DNA from: Paraburkholderia ferrariae NBRC 106233
GTDB taxonomy: Bacteria; Pseudomonadota; Gammaproteobacteria; Burkholderiales; Burkholderiaceae
DNA length: 43,980 bases
Assembly (NCBI RefSeq): GCF_000685035.1
Contig: NZ_BAYB01000055.1
Span: 1-43,980, forward strand
Direction of reading: 5' to 3'
The notes under the pieces are model-generated. The model saw only the letters and a list, made by a program, of their open reading frames with translations, had not been told where the DNA came from and did not search any database. Numbering within the stretch: the stretch's first letter is position 1; each line of letters starts with the position of its first letter. Position numbers and translations under genes: made by a program. Positions 23,463 through 31,437 of this stretch are shown here, piece after piece.

Positions 23463-24251
23463 ATGAAAGTTGCCCGCCGCCGCGAAGCCATGCTCCAGGC
23501 CGTCCTCGCCGGAATGACCGAGGTTGCCGAACTGTGCGAACACTTCGGCATGTCGGAGGCCACCGTGCGCCGCGATCTGCGTGCGCTGGCCGACGAACGC
23601 CTCGTCCTGCGCACCTATGGCGGTGCGGCATCGGTGAGCACGCACGCGCCGGAAGAGTCGCTCGACGAGCGCCGCCAAAGTTTTCAGGCGGAAAAAGAGG
23701 CGATCGGACAGGCGGCTGCCGAACACGTCGCGCCAGGCGACACGATCTTTCTCGACAGCGGCACGACCACCGCGGCACTCGCGCGTTCGCTTGTGCTCTC
23801 CAACCGGCACGACGTTCATGTGGTAACCAACAATCTGCTTGCGGTTCCGATACTCGCGGGCAGCAAGGTGCGCCTGACGCTGATCGGCGGCGAGGTGCGC
23901 GAATCCAGCATGAGCACCCTCGGCCCGATTGCGCAGCTTGCACTGGCTCGCATCACGGTCGACAAGGCCTTTCTCGGCGCAGATGGCGTCGTGCCCGGAC
24001 GCGGCCTGTGCGAGGCGACTGCCGAGCAGGCTTACCTGAAGGAGTGCCTGATGCACCAGGCGGCCAGCATCTTCGTGCTCGTCACCGCCGACAAGTTGAA
24101 CCGGGACAGCCAGCAGCACTGGGCGCCCATCGAAAAGCCGTGGACGCTGATTACGGATGCCGTCGCGCCGCACCCGGGACTGCATGAATTCGGGCACCTG
24201 ACGGGCCTCATGGTCGAATCGGTTGCGGTCCCGCGCGGTCTGTCGAATTGA
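23463..24251 (+). CDS. DeoR-family transcriptional repressor
   Basis: This 262-residue regulator has an N-terminal DeoR helix-turn-helix (residues about 18-42, TEVAELCEHFGMSEATVRRD). A sugar-phosphate-isomerase-like sensor domain follows, with the typical FLDSGTTTAALAR, VVTNNLLAVPIL, LIGGEVRESSMSTLGP and FLGADGV segments. DeoR proteins usually sense a phosphorylated sugar and repress catabolic operons. The ATG at 23463 is the family-like start; an ATG at 23376 would add a basic 29-residue tail. It lies inside the acid-sugar array, 131 bases after the propeller gene, and is the only regulator there. It is thus the best candidate to bind the three palindromes before the porin gene, with the phosphorylated C4 acid as a possible inducer. 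Confidence 0.9.
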   Translation: MKVARRREAMLQAVLAGMTEVAELCEHFGMSEATVRRDLRALADERLVLRTYGGAASVSTHAPEESLDERRQSFQAEKEAIGQAAAEHVAPGDTIFLDSGTTTAALARSLVLSNRHDVHVVTNNLLAVPILAGSKVRLTLIGGEVRESSMSTLGPIAQLALARITVDKAFLGADGVVPGRGLCEATAEQAYLKECLMHQAASIFVLVTADKLNRDSQQHWAPIEKPWTLITDAVAPHPGLHEFGHLTGLMVESVAVPRGLSN

Positions 24252-24295
24252 AGAACTGAACAATACGCAAAGGGAGCCGGGCGGCTCGACGAATT

Positions 24296-24985
24296 ATGGT
24301 CAAGGAAGCGACAAGACGCATCGTGGTGACAGGCGCGAGTTCCGGCATCGGACACGCCATTGCGGCTCAATTGCTGAACGACGGCCATGCCGTCATCGGC
24401 ATGAGCCGCAACGAGCCCGACTTCGACCATGAGCGGTTCACCCATGTCGGCGCCGATCTGGGCGACATCGACGCCATTGCCGCACTTGCCGCCAAAATGG
24501 GCGTCGTGGATGGGCTCGTGCACGCAGCCGGCTTCATGAAAACCGCTCCGCTGGGTGAACTCGACACCGCGAGCGGGGAGGCCATGTGGCGCATTCATGT
24601 CGCCGCCGCCGCCGCGCTCGCCGATGCGCTCGTACCCACCATGCGCCACGGCGGCCGCATCGTGCTGATTGGCAGCCGCGTGTCGGGCGGCGCCGCGGGC
24701 CGCAGCCAGTATGCCGCAGCAAAGGCCGCAATGGTCGCAATGGCGCGCTCGTGGGCCATGGAACTGGCGCCGCGCGGCATCACGGTCAATGTGGTCTCGC
24801 CCGCGGCCACCCAAACGCCCATGCTCGCAGATCCTCAACGCACGTCGAGCGCCCCGGTCATGCCGCCGATCGGACGTTATGTGACGGCGGAGGAAGTGGC
24901 ATCGATGGTCGCGTATCTGCTCGGCCCGCAGGCCGGCGCAATTACCGGGCAGCAGATCTTGATCTGCGGCGGCAGTTCCCTATAG
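24296..24985 (+). CDS. Short-chain dehydrogenase/reductase (SDR)
   Basis: This 229-residue classical SDR has the cofactor motif TGASSGIGHA at residues 12-21, HAAG at 76-79 and the catalytic S127, Y139 and K143 (GSRVSGG; SQYAAAKAAM). The C-terminal YLLGPQAGAITGQQILICGG is normal. It would oxidise a sugar or sugar-acid hydroxyl, or reduce a ketone, in the pathway. It is the last enzyme of the plus-strand array, 44 bases after the DeoR gene. It may supply the first oxidation that prepares the aldolase or kinase substrate; the direction and substrate are not visible. No terminator is evident in the AT-richer gap after it. Confidence 0.9.
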   Translation: MVKEATRRIVVTGASSGIGHAIAAQLLNDGHAVIGMSRNEPDFDHERFTHVGADLGDIDAIAALAAKMGVVDGLVHAAGFMKTAPLGELDTASGEAMWRIHVAAAAALADALVPTMRHGGRIVLIGSRVSGGAAGRSQYAAAKAAMVAMARSWAMELAPRGITVNVVSPAATQTPMLADPQRTSSAPVMPPIGRYVTAEEVASMVAYLLGPQAGAITGQQILICGGSSL

Positions 24986-25155
24986 TTCGCTTTACTAATT
25001 AACGTGACAATATCTGGGATAGCTGCGAGGCATCTGTTATGGAATCCTTATTGCATTGCCTCGGCCCGACGTAGCACCACGGCTCCGGCACCAGGTTCGC
25101 GGTCTTGAAGAAAGCGCGTCGACCTGTTCATCAACCTCAACGCAGGGATAATCCT

Positions 25156-26706
25156 TTGAAACCTGTCGAATTATCGGTCAAGGCACGTCTTGCCATCGTG
25201 CTTGGCGGCATTTCATTTGTGGGCGGGGTCATTGGCGCACTGGGGTTGAGTGGATTGGTCGCTGCGAAGCATGCACAGGATGACACGTACCATAATCGTC
25301 TGGCTTCCTCGATTGCGATCAGCAAAGCCAGCATTCTCATGGTGCGTTCCGCTCTGGCGGTCGAGCAGGTCAGTGCAGATCCGGAGGCCACCAATGCCTC
25401 GCAATTGCTGACGGACTCCGAGACTTACCTCGATAATTCGAACACGTGGTGGGACCGGTATGCGGCGCTACCCAAACGCGACGAACATGAAGCGCAGCTC
25501 GCAGCCGCCACGCACGAACAGCGTGTTGCGCTCGAACACGAGGGACTGAAGCCAGCCATCGCTGCTCTTTCGGGTTCGCACGGTGCGATTATTGACAAGG
25601 CAGTTTTGCGCAGAATCGGCGTATTACTGCTGAAGATGAACGAGGCTAACACGGCGCTCAATAATTACCAGAATACGCTCGGTGAAGCCAACTACCAGCA
25701 GACCTCGGCGGCAGTCCGGCTCTCCATGACGAGCACGGCGCTCGCCCTCCTCGTCGCTCTGTCCGGTGCGATGTGGGCATGGTGGTGGTTAAACCGGTCT
25801 ATTTCGATGCCGTTGGACGAAGCGCAACGGCACTTCTCGCGTATTGCCGTGGGCGATCTCACCACTGAGTTCGATGTCCATCGGCACGATGAGTTTGGAA
25901 CGATGCTGCAGGCGCTGGCTGAAATGCGCAACGGCCTGCGCGATACCATGGGCCTGATGCTCGGCGGAGCCGATGCGATAGCGAATGGGTCGAACGAAAT
26001 CGCTGCTGGCAATCAGGACCTCTCGGAGCGCACTCAGTCACAAGCGGCATCGCTGGAGGAAACCGCGGCCGTGATGGAAGAGCTCACTTCGACCGTCCAG
26101 CAGAACGCGGTCAACGCAAGGAAGGCCAATGATGCCGTGCAATCAGCGTCCGGCGTCGCGTCGAGAAGTGGCGAGATTGTGGCTTCGGTCGTCGATACGA
26201 TGGCGTCGATCAACGGCGCATCGAGTCGGATTGTCGAGATCATTGGATTGATCGACGGCATTGCGTTCCAGACGAACATTCTCGCCCTTAATGCAGCGGT
26301 CGAGGCTGCCCGGGCAGGTGAACAGGGGCGTGGTTTCGCCGTGGTCGCAGGCGAGGTGCGCAGCCTCGCCCAACGCGCCGGTGCCGCGGCAAAAGAAATC
26401 AAGGTGATGATCGACGAATCGGTTGGCAAAATCCAGGCGGGCTCCGTACTCGCGGAGCGCGCGGGAACGGCGATGCGGGAAGTGGCGACGAGCGTGGAGG
26501 GGGTGGCGGCGATCATCGCCCAGATTGCCGACGCGAGCGAGGAGCAAGCTGCCGGTATCTCACACGTCAACGCGGCCATTGCGCGTATGGACCACGATAC
26601 GCAGCGGAACTCGGCGTTCGTTGAAGAAGCGGCAGCGGCAGCACAATCGCTAAAGGAGCAGTCGGTCGAACTCGCAAGCGCCGCGATGCGATTCCGGATC
26701 AGTTAA
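25156..26706 (+). CDS. Methyl-accepting chemotaxis protein
   Basis: This chemoreceptor of about 516 residues has an N-terminal membrane helix (ARLAIVLGGISFVGGVIGALGL), a periplasmic domain of roughly 150 residues of predicted four-helix type, and a second helix (STALALLVALSGAMWAWWWL). A HAMP linker and a long cytoplasmic coiled coil follow. Its signalling tip is highly conserved (IDGIAFQTNILALNAAVEA, then GRGFAVVAGEVRSLAQRAG). I prefer a TTG start at 25156, with AGGGA 7 bases upstream; another TTG at 25105 would add 17 residues. No CheR-tether pentapeptide is present at the C-terminus (FRIS). It follows the acid-sugar array and lies inside the flanking repeats, so it may steer cells toward that substrate. 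Confidence 0.9.
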   Translation: MKPVELSVKARLAIVLGGISFVGGVIGALGLSGLVAAKHAQDDTYHNRLASSIAISKASILMVRSALAVEQVSADPEATNASQLLTDSETYLDNSNTWWDRYAALPKRDEHEAQLAAATHEQRVALEHEGLKPAIAALSGSHGAIIDKAVLRRIGVLLLKMNEANTALNNYQNTLGEANYQQTSAAVRLSMTSTALALLVALSGAMWAWWWLNRSISMPLDEAQRHFSRIAVGDLTTEFDVHRHDEFGTMLQALAEMRNGLRDTMGLMLGGADAIANGSNEIAAGNQDLSERTQSQAASLEETAAVMEELTSTVQQNAVNARKANDAVQSASGVASRSGEIVASVVDTMASINGASSRIVEIIGLIDGIAFQTNILALNAAVEAARAGEQGRGFAVVAGEVRSLAQRAGAAAKEIKVMIDESVGKIQAGSVLAERAGTAMREVATSVEGVAAIIAQIADASEEQAAGISHVNAAIARMDHDTQRNSAFVEEAAAAAQSLKEQSVELASAAMRFRIS

Positions 26707-26781
26707 GCGCGCAGCATAGGTGCCGGTATTCGCGTTCTCGATTGATCAGTGATCCGATCTAAACATGGCAATCGCAATGCA

Positions 26782-26837
26782 CAGTTGCTCGGCGCTTCGT
26801 CGATCCTGCGGCGCGGCCAATGAGCTCAAGCCGCCCC
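26782..26837 (+). repeat. Right copy of block-flanking direct repeat
   Basis: This segment matches 14448-14503 in the same orientation, with one difference in the first 24 bases. Its right part runs into the last codons of the minus-strand HAD phosphatase gene, so the repeat includes that gene's 3' end. This is the pattern left by insertion at, or recombination into, a gene end. Confidence 0.7.
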
Positions 26838-27467
26838 AAATCCGCCCGTGGCCGCAAGCGGCGGCAGCGGCGCAGTACCGCGTATCCATGCGTGGTTCGC
26901 GAGTTCGGCCATTTCGCGGTCGCCGCGACTGTCACCGTAAGCATAGAGCGTGGACGGCGCGCGCTCGCCCCACCACGCGCGCAGACGCGCCACCTTTTCC
27001 GGGCCCCAGCAGTTGCGGCCCGCCAGCCGCCCGGTGTACACGCCGTCACGCCATTCCAGTTCGCTCGCGAGCACCGTCTCGATGCCGACCGTCGCGGCCC
27101 ATTTGCGCAGATACAGCGAAGGCGAGGCGCTCACCAGCACCACCTCGTGACCCAGCGCCTGATGCTCGCGCACGCGCGCGAGCATCTCCGGGCGCAGCAG
27201 CGCGGGCAGCCCGTGCGCGACGAAACGCTGCGCCGCGGCATCGAGCGTCTCGTGCCGCACGGCCCCGAGCGCGGCGTACAGAAAGCGCGCCTTGGTGCGC
27301 CCCCGCTCGGACCATCCGGGCGCCACGCCCGCGAGCCATGGCAGGCAGCGCAGCACGGCAAACGCAAAGCGCGCGGGGCCGGCGGTCTCCAGCATGAAGG
27401 CGCGAAAGCTGTCCGAGGTGGTGATGGTGCCATCGAAGTCGAAGGCGGCAACAACGCGGTCGGTCAT
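26826..27467 (-). CDS. HAD-superfamily (subfamily IB) phosphatase
   Basis: This 213-residue phosphatase is related to phosphoserine phosphatase. Motif I is FDFDGTITTSDSF at residues 8-20, with the nucleophile and acid aspartates. Motif II is VLVSASPSLYL with its serine. The motif III lysine is in GPEKVARL, and motif IV is AYGDSRGDREM with the metal aspartates. It should dephosphorylate a small phosphomonoester; the substrate is open. The ATG at 27467 gives the correct family start (MTDRVVAAFDFDGT), although the frame stays open far upstream. No good ribosome site is visible. Its last codons lie within the right copy of the block-flanking repeat. It is downstream of the Crp-like gene on the same strand, separated by an AT-rich palindromic stretch. 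Confidence 0.88.
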   Translation of the reverse strand: MTDRVVAAFDFDGTITTSDSFRAFMLETAGPARFAFAVLRCLPWLAGVAPGWSERGRTKARFLYAALGAVRHETLDAAAQRFVAHGLPALLRPEMLARVREHQALGHEVVLVSASPSLYLRKWAATVGIETVLASELEWRDGVYTGRLAGRNCWGPEKVARLRAWWGERAPSTLYAYGDSRGDREMAELANHAWIRGTAPLPPLAATGGFGAA

Positions 27468-27559
27468 GAAGACAATCGGGGAAAGGAGGTGGGGAAAGGC
27501 GCTGCGGCGCGGCGGGATAAAACCGGCGTCATTGTGCGGGCAAAGGAGTGGCGGGGCAA

Positions 27560-27583
27560 ATAAACAAGCAGATAAACAAGCAA
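27560..27583. repeat. Tandem 12-base repeat
   Basis: ATAAACAAGCA occurs twice in a row (AATAAACAAGCAG, then ATAAACAAGCAA) in the AT-rich gap between the HAD and Crp-like genes. Read on the minus strand it is a T-rich tract directly after the palindrome at 27586-27608. Confidence 0.5.
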
Positions 27584-27585
27584 AT

Positions 27586-27630
27586 ATATTGATCGATTCG
27601 ATCAATATCGATCGACATTGAGCGATATTG
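27586..27630. promoter_or_regulatory. Nested palindromes between crp-like and HAD genes
   Basis: A perfect 23-base palindrome (11-bp arms around one base, core TTGATCGATTCGATCAA) occupies 27586-27608. It overlaps a second inverted repeat, CAATATCG (27603-27610) with CGATATTG (27623-27630). The core TGATCGATTCGATCA differs by one base from the three operator-like sites before the porin gene. On the minus strand the hairpin is followed by a T-rich run just after the crp-like stop, so it may instead be a terminator. Confidence 0.55.
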
Positions 27631-27636
27631 ATCCAC

Positions 27637-28374
27637 TCAGATTTCAGGCTGCTGCGCGCTCCGCTCCAGCCGCGCGGCATCCGCAATCTCGATCTCGCCG
27701 TAGCGCAGCAGCACCAGTCCGTCGCGCTCGAACTGCCGCAGGATCTGGTTCACGGTTTGCCGCGAAAGCGCCAGCATGAGCGCCAGATCTTCCTGCGGCA
27801 CGCTCACCACGCGGCGGCGCTGGCCGAAACGGGCCACGTCGGGCGCCCTTTCGTCGGGAACCCCGTAGCTCGCGAGCAGCAGAAGGCGCCGCGCCACGCG
27901 CGCCGCGGCAGGCAGCAGCGCCGCGTCCTCGATCGCCTCGAACGCAAGACGCAGCTTTTGCGTGAGCAGCAGGCCGAACGCGTGCCACCAGGCGGGTGTC
28001 TCGGCCAGCAGCACCGCCAGCGCGGCGCGCGGCACGTGAAAGAGCGTGGCGTCGCGCTCGGCGTGGGCGTCGTGCGTGCGCGGGCCGCCGTCGAACAGCC
28101 CGATCTCGCCGAACCAGTTCACCGGCCCCATCACCGCCAGCAGCGCCTCGCGGCCGCCCGGGCTCGCCGCGCCCACGCGCACGGCACCTTCCAGCACGCA
28201 GTAGAGGCCGTCGTCGGGATCGCCGCGCATGAAGAGGCGCTCCCCCGCGCGCACGGTGCGCACGCGGCCCGCCGCACGCAGGGCCGCGCGCAGCGGGTCG
28301 GGCAAGCGGTGGAACCACGCGCTGCGCTCCAGCGCCGCCGCAACGGCGGGCGGCAGCGAAGCATCGGCAGGCAT
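27637..28374 (-). CDS. Crp/Fnr-family transcriptional regulator
   Basis: This 245-residue regulator has an N-terminal cyclic-nucleotide-binding-type beta-roll (residues about 30-120, with GERLFMRGDPDDGLYCVLEG and VNWFGEIGLFDGGPRTHDA). A long dimer helix and a C-terminal winged helix follow (VSVPQEDLALMLALSRQTVNQILRQFE). There is no N-terminal cysteine cluster, so it is not an Fnr-type oxygen sensor; whether it binds cAMP or another ligand is unclear. I chose ATG 28374. A GTG at 28395 would add seven residues, and neither has a clear ribosome site. The gene stands alone on the minus strand, divergent from the Mpo1-like gene. Confidence 0.9.
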   Translation of the reverse strand: MPADASLPPAVAAALERSAWFHRLPDPLRAALRAAGRVRTVRAGERLFMRGDPDDGLYCVLEGAVRVGAASPGGREALLAVMGPVNWFGEIGLFDGGPRTHDAHAERDATLFHVPRAALAVLLAETPAWWHAFGLLLTQKLRLAFEAIEDAALLPAAARVARRLLLLASYGVPDERAPDVARFGQRRRVVSVPQEDLALMLALSRQTVNQILRQFERDGLVLLRYGEIEIADAARLERSAQQPEI

Positions 28375-28528
28375 GGAGGACGAAACGGGACGCACGAAGC
28401 AATTAAGGAATTAAGGAACCCAAGGAATCCGCAGCAAAATGGAAGCAAGCGCGAAGATTGTCGCCCAGGCGAAGGTTGGATCGCGGGCACCCGACGATCA
28501 TAATGATTTTGGAGATACCGGGGCATCC

Positions 28529-29074
28529 ATGAGAAACCTGACCGAGCAACTCACCCAATACGCGGCCTATCACCGCGACACCCGCAACATCGCCACGCAT
28601 TTCGTGGGCATTCCGCTGATCGTGGTGGCGCTCGCGGTGCTGCTCGCGCGGCCCGCCGCAAGCGCAGGCGCGCTGCCCTGGCCGCTCTCGCCGGCCTGGC
28701 TGCTGTTCGGCGGGGCGACGCTCTACTATCTCGTCCTCGATGTGCCGCTCGGGCTGATGATGGCCGCGATTTCGGCGGCGTGCGTCGCGTTCGGCATGTG
28801 GGTCGCCGCGCAGACCACCGGCGTATGGCTCGCCAGCGGCATCGGCCTGTTCGTGGTGGGCTGGGTGTTCCAGTTCGTCGGGCATGCGGCCTACGAGCAC
28901 CGCAAGCCCGCTTTCGTCGACGACCTGATCGGCCTGATCGTCGGCCCGCTGTTCGTGCTCGCCGAAGCGCTCTTCAGCGCAGGCTGGCGTCCTGCGCTGC
29001 GCGAAGCGATCGAAGCCAAGGCGGGGCCGACGCGGATCAATCCGCCGCGCGAGGCCGCCCAGCGGGGATCATAA
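28529..29074 (+). CDS. Mpo1-like (DUF962) membrane protein
   Basis: This 181-residue protein has four or so hydrophobic helices and the family's N-terminal pattern (MRNLTEQLTQYAAYHRDTRNIATHFVG), with conserved histidines HRDTRN, THFVG and later VGHAAYEHRKPAF. The yeast member Mpo1 is a dioxygenase acting on 2-hydroxy fatty acids, with these histidines probably holding iron. Bacterial members are mostly unstudied. The ATG at 28529 is chosen because the family sequence begins here. It is alone on the plus strand between the Crp-like and EamA genes, and its neighbours do not hint at a substrate. A lipid-modifying role would be consistent with the nearby hopanoid genes but is only a guess. Confidence 0.82.
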   Translation: MRNLTEQLTQYAAYHRDTRNIATHFVGIPLIVVALAVLLARPAASAGALPWPLSPAWLLFGGATLYYLVLDVPLGLMMAAISAACVAFGMWVAAQTTGVWLASGIGLFVVGWVFQFVGHAAYEHRKPAFVDDLIGLIVGPLFVLAEALFSAGWRPALREAIEAKAGPTRINPPREAAQRGS

Positions 29075-29113
29075 GCGGCGCGCCCGTCCTTCGTCAGCAC
29101 ACCTTGGCGAGCC

Positions 29114-30007
29114 TCAGCGCGACAACCGCACGAGCCGCGCCCCGTGCACGGCGGTCAGGCCCACGGCGAGCCAGATCGGCGCGTAGGTGGCGAGTTCGCG
29201 CGCGCCCAGATGCTCGCCGAGGAGCGTCACCGATACGATCACCAGCAGCACCGGTTCGACGTAGCCGAGAATGCCGAAGAGCGCCATGGGCAGCAGGCGG
29301 CTCGCCTTGAGGTAGGACGCGAGCGCCACGGTGCTGAGCACGCCCAGCCCCGGCAGCAGCGCGAACGCGAGCAGCGGCCGGGCGTCCAGCAGGGCGAACG
29401 AGCCGCCCGCCCAGGCCTCGAACACGGCAACGGGCGTGAGCAGGATCATCTCCACCGCGAAGGTCACGAGCGAATCCGCATGAATCTTGCGGCGCAGCAC
29501 GAAGTACGGCGGATAGCCGAACGCGACCAGCAGCGTCGGCCACGAAAACGCGTGCGTGGCCCACAGTTCGTGCGCGACGCCCACCGCTGCGCACGCCACG
29601 GCCAGCCACTGCAGGCCGTCGAGCCGCTCGTGATAGTAGAGGCGCCCCACCAGCACCATGACGAGCGGCAGCAGGAAATAGCCCAGCGACACCTCCAGCA
29701 TGCGCCCGTGCAGCGGCGCCCACAGGAACAGCCAGAGCTGCAGGCCGAGCAGCACCGCGCTCCCCGCGAGCATGAGCGCCGTGCGCGGTGCCTTGACCAT
29801 GCGCGCGACGAGCTCGCGCAACTGCGCGCCGCGGCCACGCAGAAACAGCAGGGCCAGCGCGCCAGGAGCGGTCCAGATCACGCGCCACGCGAAGATGTCG
29901 AGCCCCGTGAGCGGCTTGAGCAGCAGCGTATAGGCGGACAGCAGCGCAAACAGCGCCGACGCTCCCACGGAAAGCGCAATGCCGCGCCCGGGTTCGTACG
30001 GGTTCAT
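29114..30007 (-). CDS. EamA/RarD-type inner-membrane transporter
   Basis: This 297-residue protein has about ten hydrophobic helices in two EamA halves of five each, as in RarD and other drug/metabolite-transporter superfamily members. The start MNPYEPGRGIALSVGASALFA and WRVIWTAPGALALLFL fit the RarD branch. The second half contains LGYVEPVLLVIVSVTLLGEHL, the conserved end of the EamA repeat. Cargo is unknown: family members export amino acids, metabolites or drugs. It converges with the Mpo1-like gene (about 40 bases apart) and diverges from egtD across 404 bases. The last helix ends with basic residues (GARLVRLSR), facing the cytoplasm. Confidence 0.88.
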   Translation of the reverse strand: MNPYEPGRGIALSVGASALFALLSAYTLLLKPLTGLDIFAWRVIWTAPGALALLFLRGRGAQLRELVARMVKAPRTALMLAGSAVLLGLQLWLFLWAPLHGRMLEVSLGYFLLPLVMVLVGRLYYHERLDGLQWLAVACAAVGVAHELWATHAFSWPTLLVAFGYPPYFVLRRKIHADSLVTFAVEMILLTPVAVFEAWAGGSFALLDARPLLAFALLPGLGVLSTVALASYLKASRLLPMALFGILGYVEPVLLVIVSVTLLGEHLGARELATYAPIWLAVGLTAVHGARLVRLSR

Positions 30008-30411
30008 TGCGCGGCGATCCCCGAAATTACGCGGTGTAAGCGGCAGGAATCGATCGGGCGGGAACGAAAGGCCCGGAATAAGCGCGAAGCGCGGGCAACC
30101 CGCACAATGGCGGGCAGCACGGGTAAAGACGTTGTCATCTGAATCGGTTATGGACTGAGAGGCAGCCGTTGCTCCGGTGCGCGAGGCGCCATTTTAGTCG
30201 GATGCCCGCGCCCGGGTGCGGCGGGCACGCCCGATGCTCGCCTCTGCCCGAACAGCGAAATACGCGATTTAGTCCGTGCAGATCGCACCGCCGTAGTCTA
30301 GAACGTAAGTCTCGCTACGGAACCGCCCTCCGGCCGCGCCGCCTTCGCCCTGCACCTTGCTGTGGGCGAACTGCGCGCCGCCGCCTGCCGTCCCACGCAT
30401 CTGGAGCCCGC
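30008..30411. other. Divergent intergenic region before egtD
   Basis: These 404 bases between the divergent EamA and egtD genes must hold both promoters. A 7-bp inverted repeat (TGCCCGC 30203-30209, GCGGGCA 30221-30227) is the only clear structure. AT-richer stretches around 30125-30150 and 30250-30300 are promoter candidates. I find no gene; in particular there is no egtB here. Confidence 0.4.
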
Positions 30412-31404
30412 ATGTCCCGCCCTGCGCACCGCCCCACCGCCCGTCCCGCAGCCGTCCCGCCACACCTCGCCGCCTTCGCCGCCGAGGTTCACGCGGGCCT
30501 CACACACACGCCGCAGAAGGAATTGCCGTCGAAGTATCTGTATGACGAAGTGGGATCGGCGCTCTTCGAAGTGATCACCGTGCTGCCCGAGTACGGCGTC
30601 ACGCGCTCGGAGGAGCGCCTTCTCACGCGCTATGCCGCGGAGATCGTCGAAGCACTGCCCGCGGACGTGACCGTCGCCGAGCTCGGCAGCGGCAGCGGCC
30701 GCAAGACGCGCCGCATTCTCGAAGCCCTGTGCCGCAAGCGCCCCACCTCGTATTGCCCGATCGAGATTTCGCGCTCGGCGCTGCAACTGTGCCGGCGGGA
30801 GCTGGCCGACATCGAGCGCATTTCCATCGTGGGCTACGAGCGCGACTATCTGGCGGGCCTCGCCGAAGTGAGCCGCAAGCGCGCGAGCGGCGAGCAACTG
30901 CTGGTGCTGTTTCTCGGCAGCACCATCGGCAACTTCGCGCGCCTCGCGGCCACGCGCTTTCTGCGCGACATCCGCGCGATGCTCAAGCCCGGCGACACGC
31001 TGCTGCTCGGCACCGACCTCGTGAAGCCCGTGCCCACGCTGATCGCCGCCTACGACGACGCCATCGGCGCCACCGCCGCGTTCAACCTGAACCTGCTCGC
31101 GCGCATCAACCGCGAACTCGACGCCGACTTCGACCTCGCCGCCTTCGAGCACGTCGCGCGCTTCAATCCGGACGCGCGCAGCGTCGAAATGCACCTGCGC
31201 GCGAAGCGGCGCGTGGAGGCCCACGTGGGCGCGGCGCAGCTCCCGGTCGCGCTGGAGGCGGGCGAAACGATCTGGACCGAGAGCAGCCACAAGTACCACG
31301 CCGACGAGATCCCGGCGATCGCCGCCGATGCGGGCTTCACCTGCGCGCATCAATGGGTCGAGAAGGAATGGGGATTCGCGGAAAGCCTGCTCGCGGTGAA
31401 GTAA
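30412..31404 (+). CDS. egtD: L-histidine N-alpha-methyltransferase (ergothioneine biosynthesis)
   Basis: This 330-residue enzyme adds three methyl groups from S-adenosylmethionine to histidine, making hercynine, the first step of ergothioneine synthesis. The substrate-side signature KYLYDEVGSALFEVITVLPEYGVTRSE (residues 41-67, split here around the conserved Y44 and Y61) matches EgtD. The SAM-binding glycine loop ELGSGSGRKT is at residues 90-99. Further matches are LFLGSTIGNF and the C-terminal WTESSHKYHADEI. ATG 30412 has GGAG at 30403-30406; longer in-frame extensions have no family character. The partner sulfoxide synthase gene egtB is not in the window, so the second step must be encoded elsewhere. 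Confidence 0.92.
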   Translation: MSRPAHRPTARPAAVPPHLAAFAAEVHAGLTHTPQKELPSKYLYDEVGSALFEVITVLPEYGVTRSEERLLTRYAAEIVEALPADVTVAELGSGSGRKTRRILEALCRKRPTSYCPIEISRSALQLCRRELADIERISIVGYERDYLAGLAEVSRKRASGEQLLVLFLGSTIGNFARLAATRFLRDIRAMLKPGDTLLLGTDLVKPVPTLIAAYDDAIGATAAFNLNLLARINRELDADFDLAAFEHVARFNPDARSVEMHLRAKRRVEAHVGAAQLPVALEAGETIWTESSHKYHADEIPAIAADAGFTCAHQWVEKEWGFAESLLAVK

Positions 31405-31409
31405 GGCGC

Positions 31410-31437
31410 AAGCGCGGCGCGCGCCCTCGCGCCGCTT
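31410..31437. terminator. Hairpin between egtD and acylphosphatase gene
   Basis: AAGCGCGGCGCG and CGCGCCGCTT pair through 10 bp with a two-base bulge, in the 32-base gap between converging genes. There is no T-run; it could end transcription weakly from either side. Confidence 0.35.

Noticed and set aside
26143..26579. Minus-strand open frames inside the chemoreceptor gene
   Set aside because: They mirror the conserved signalling domain on the other strand and have no independent start signals or motifs.
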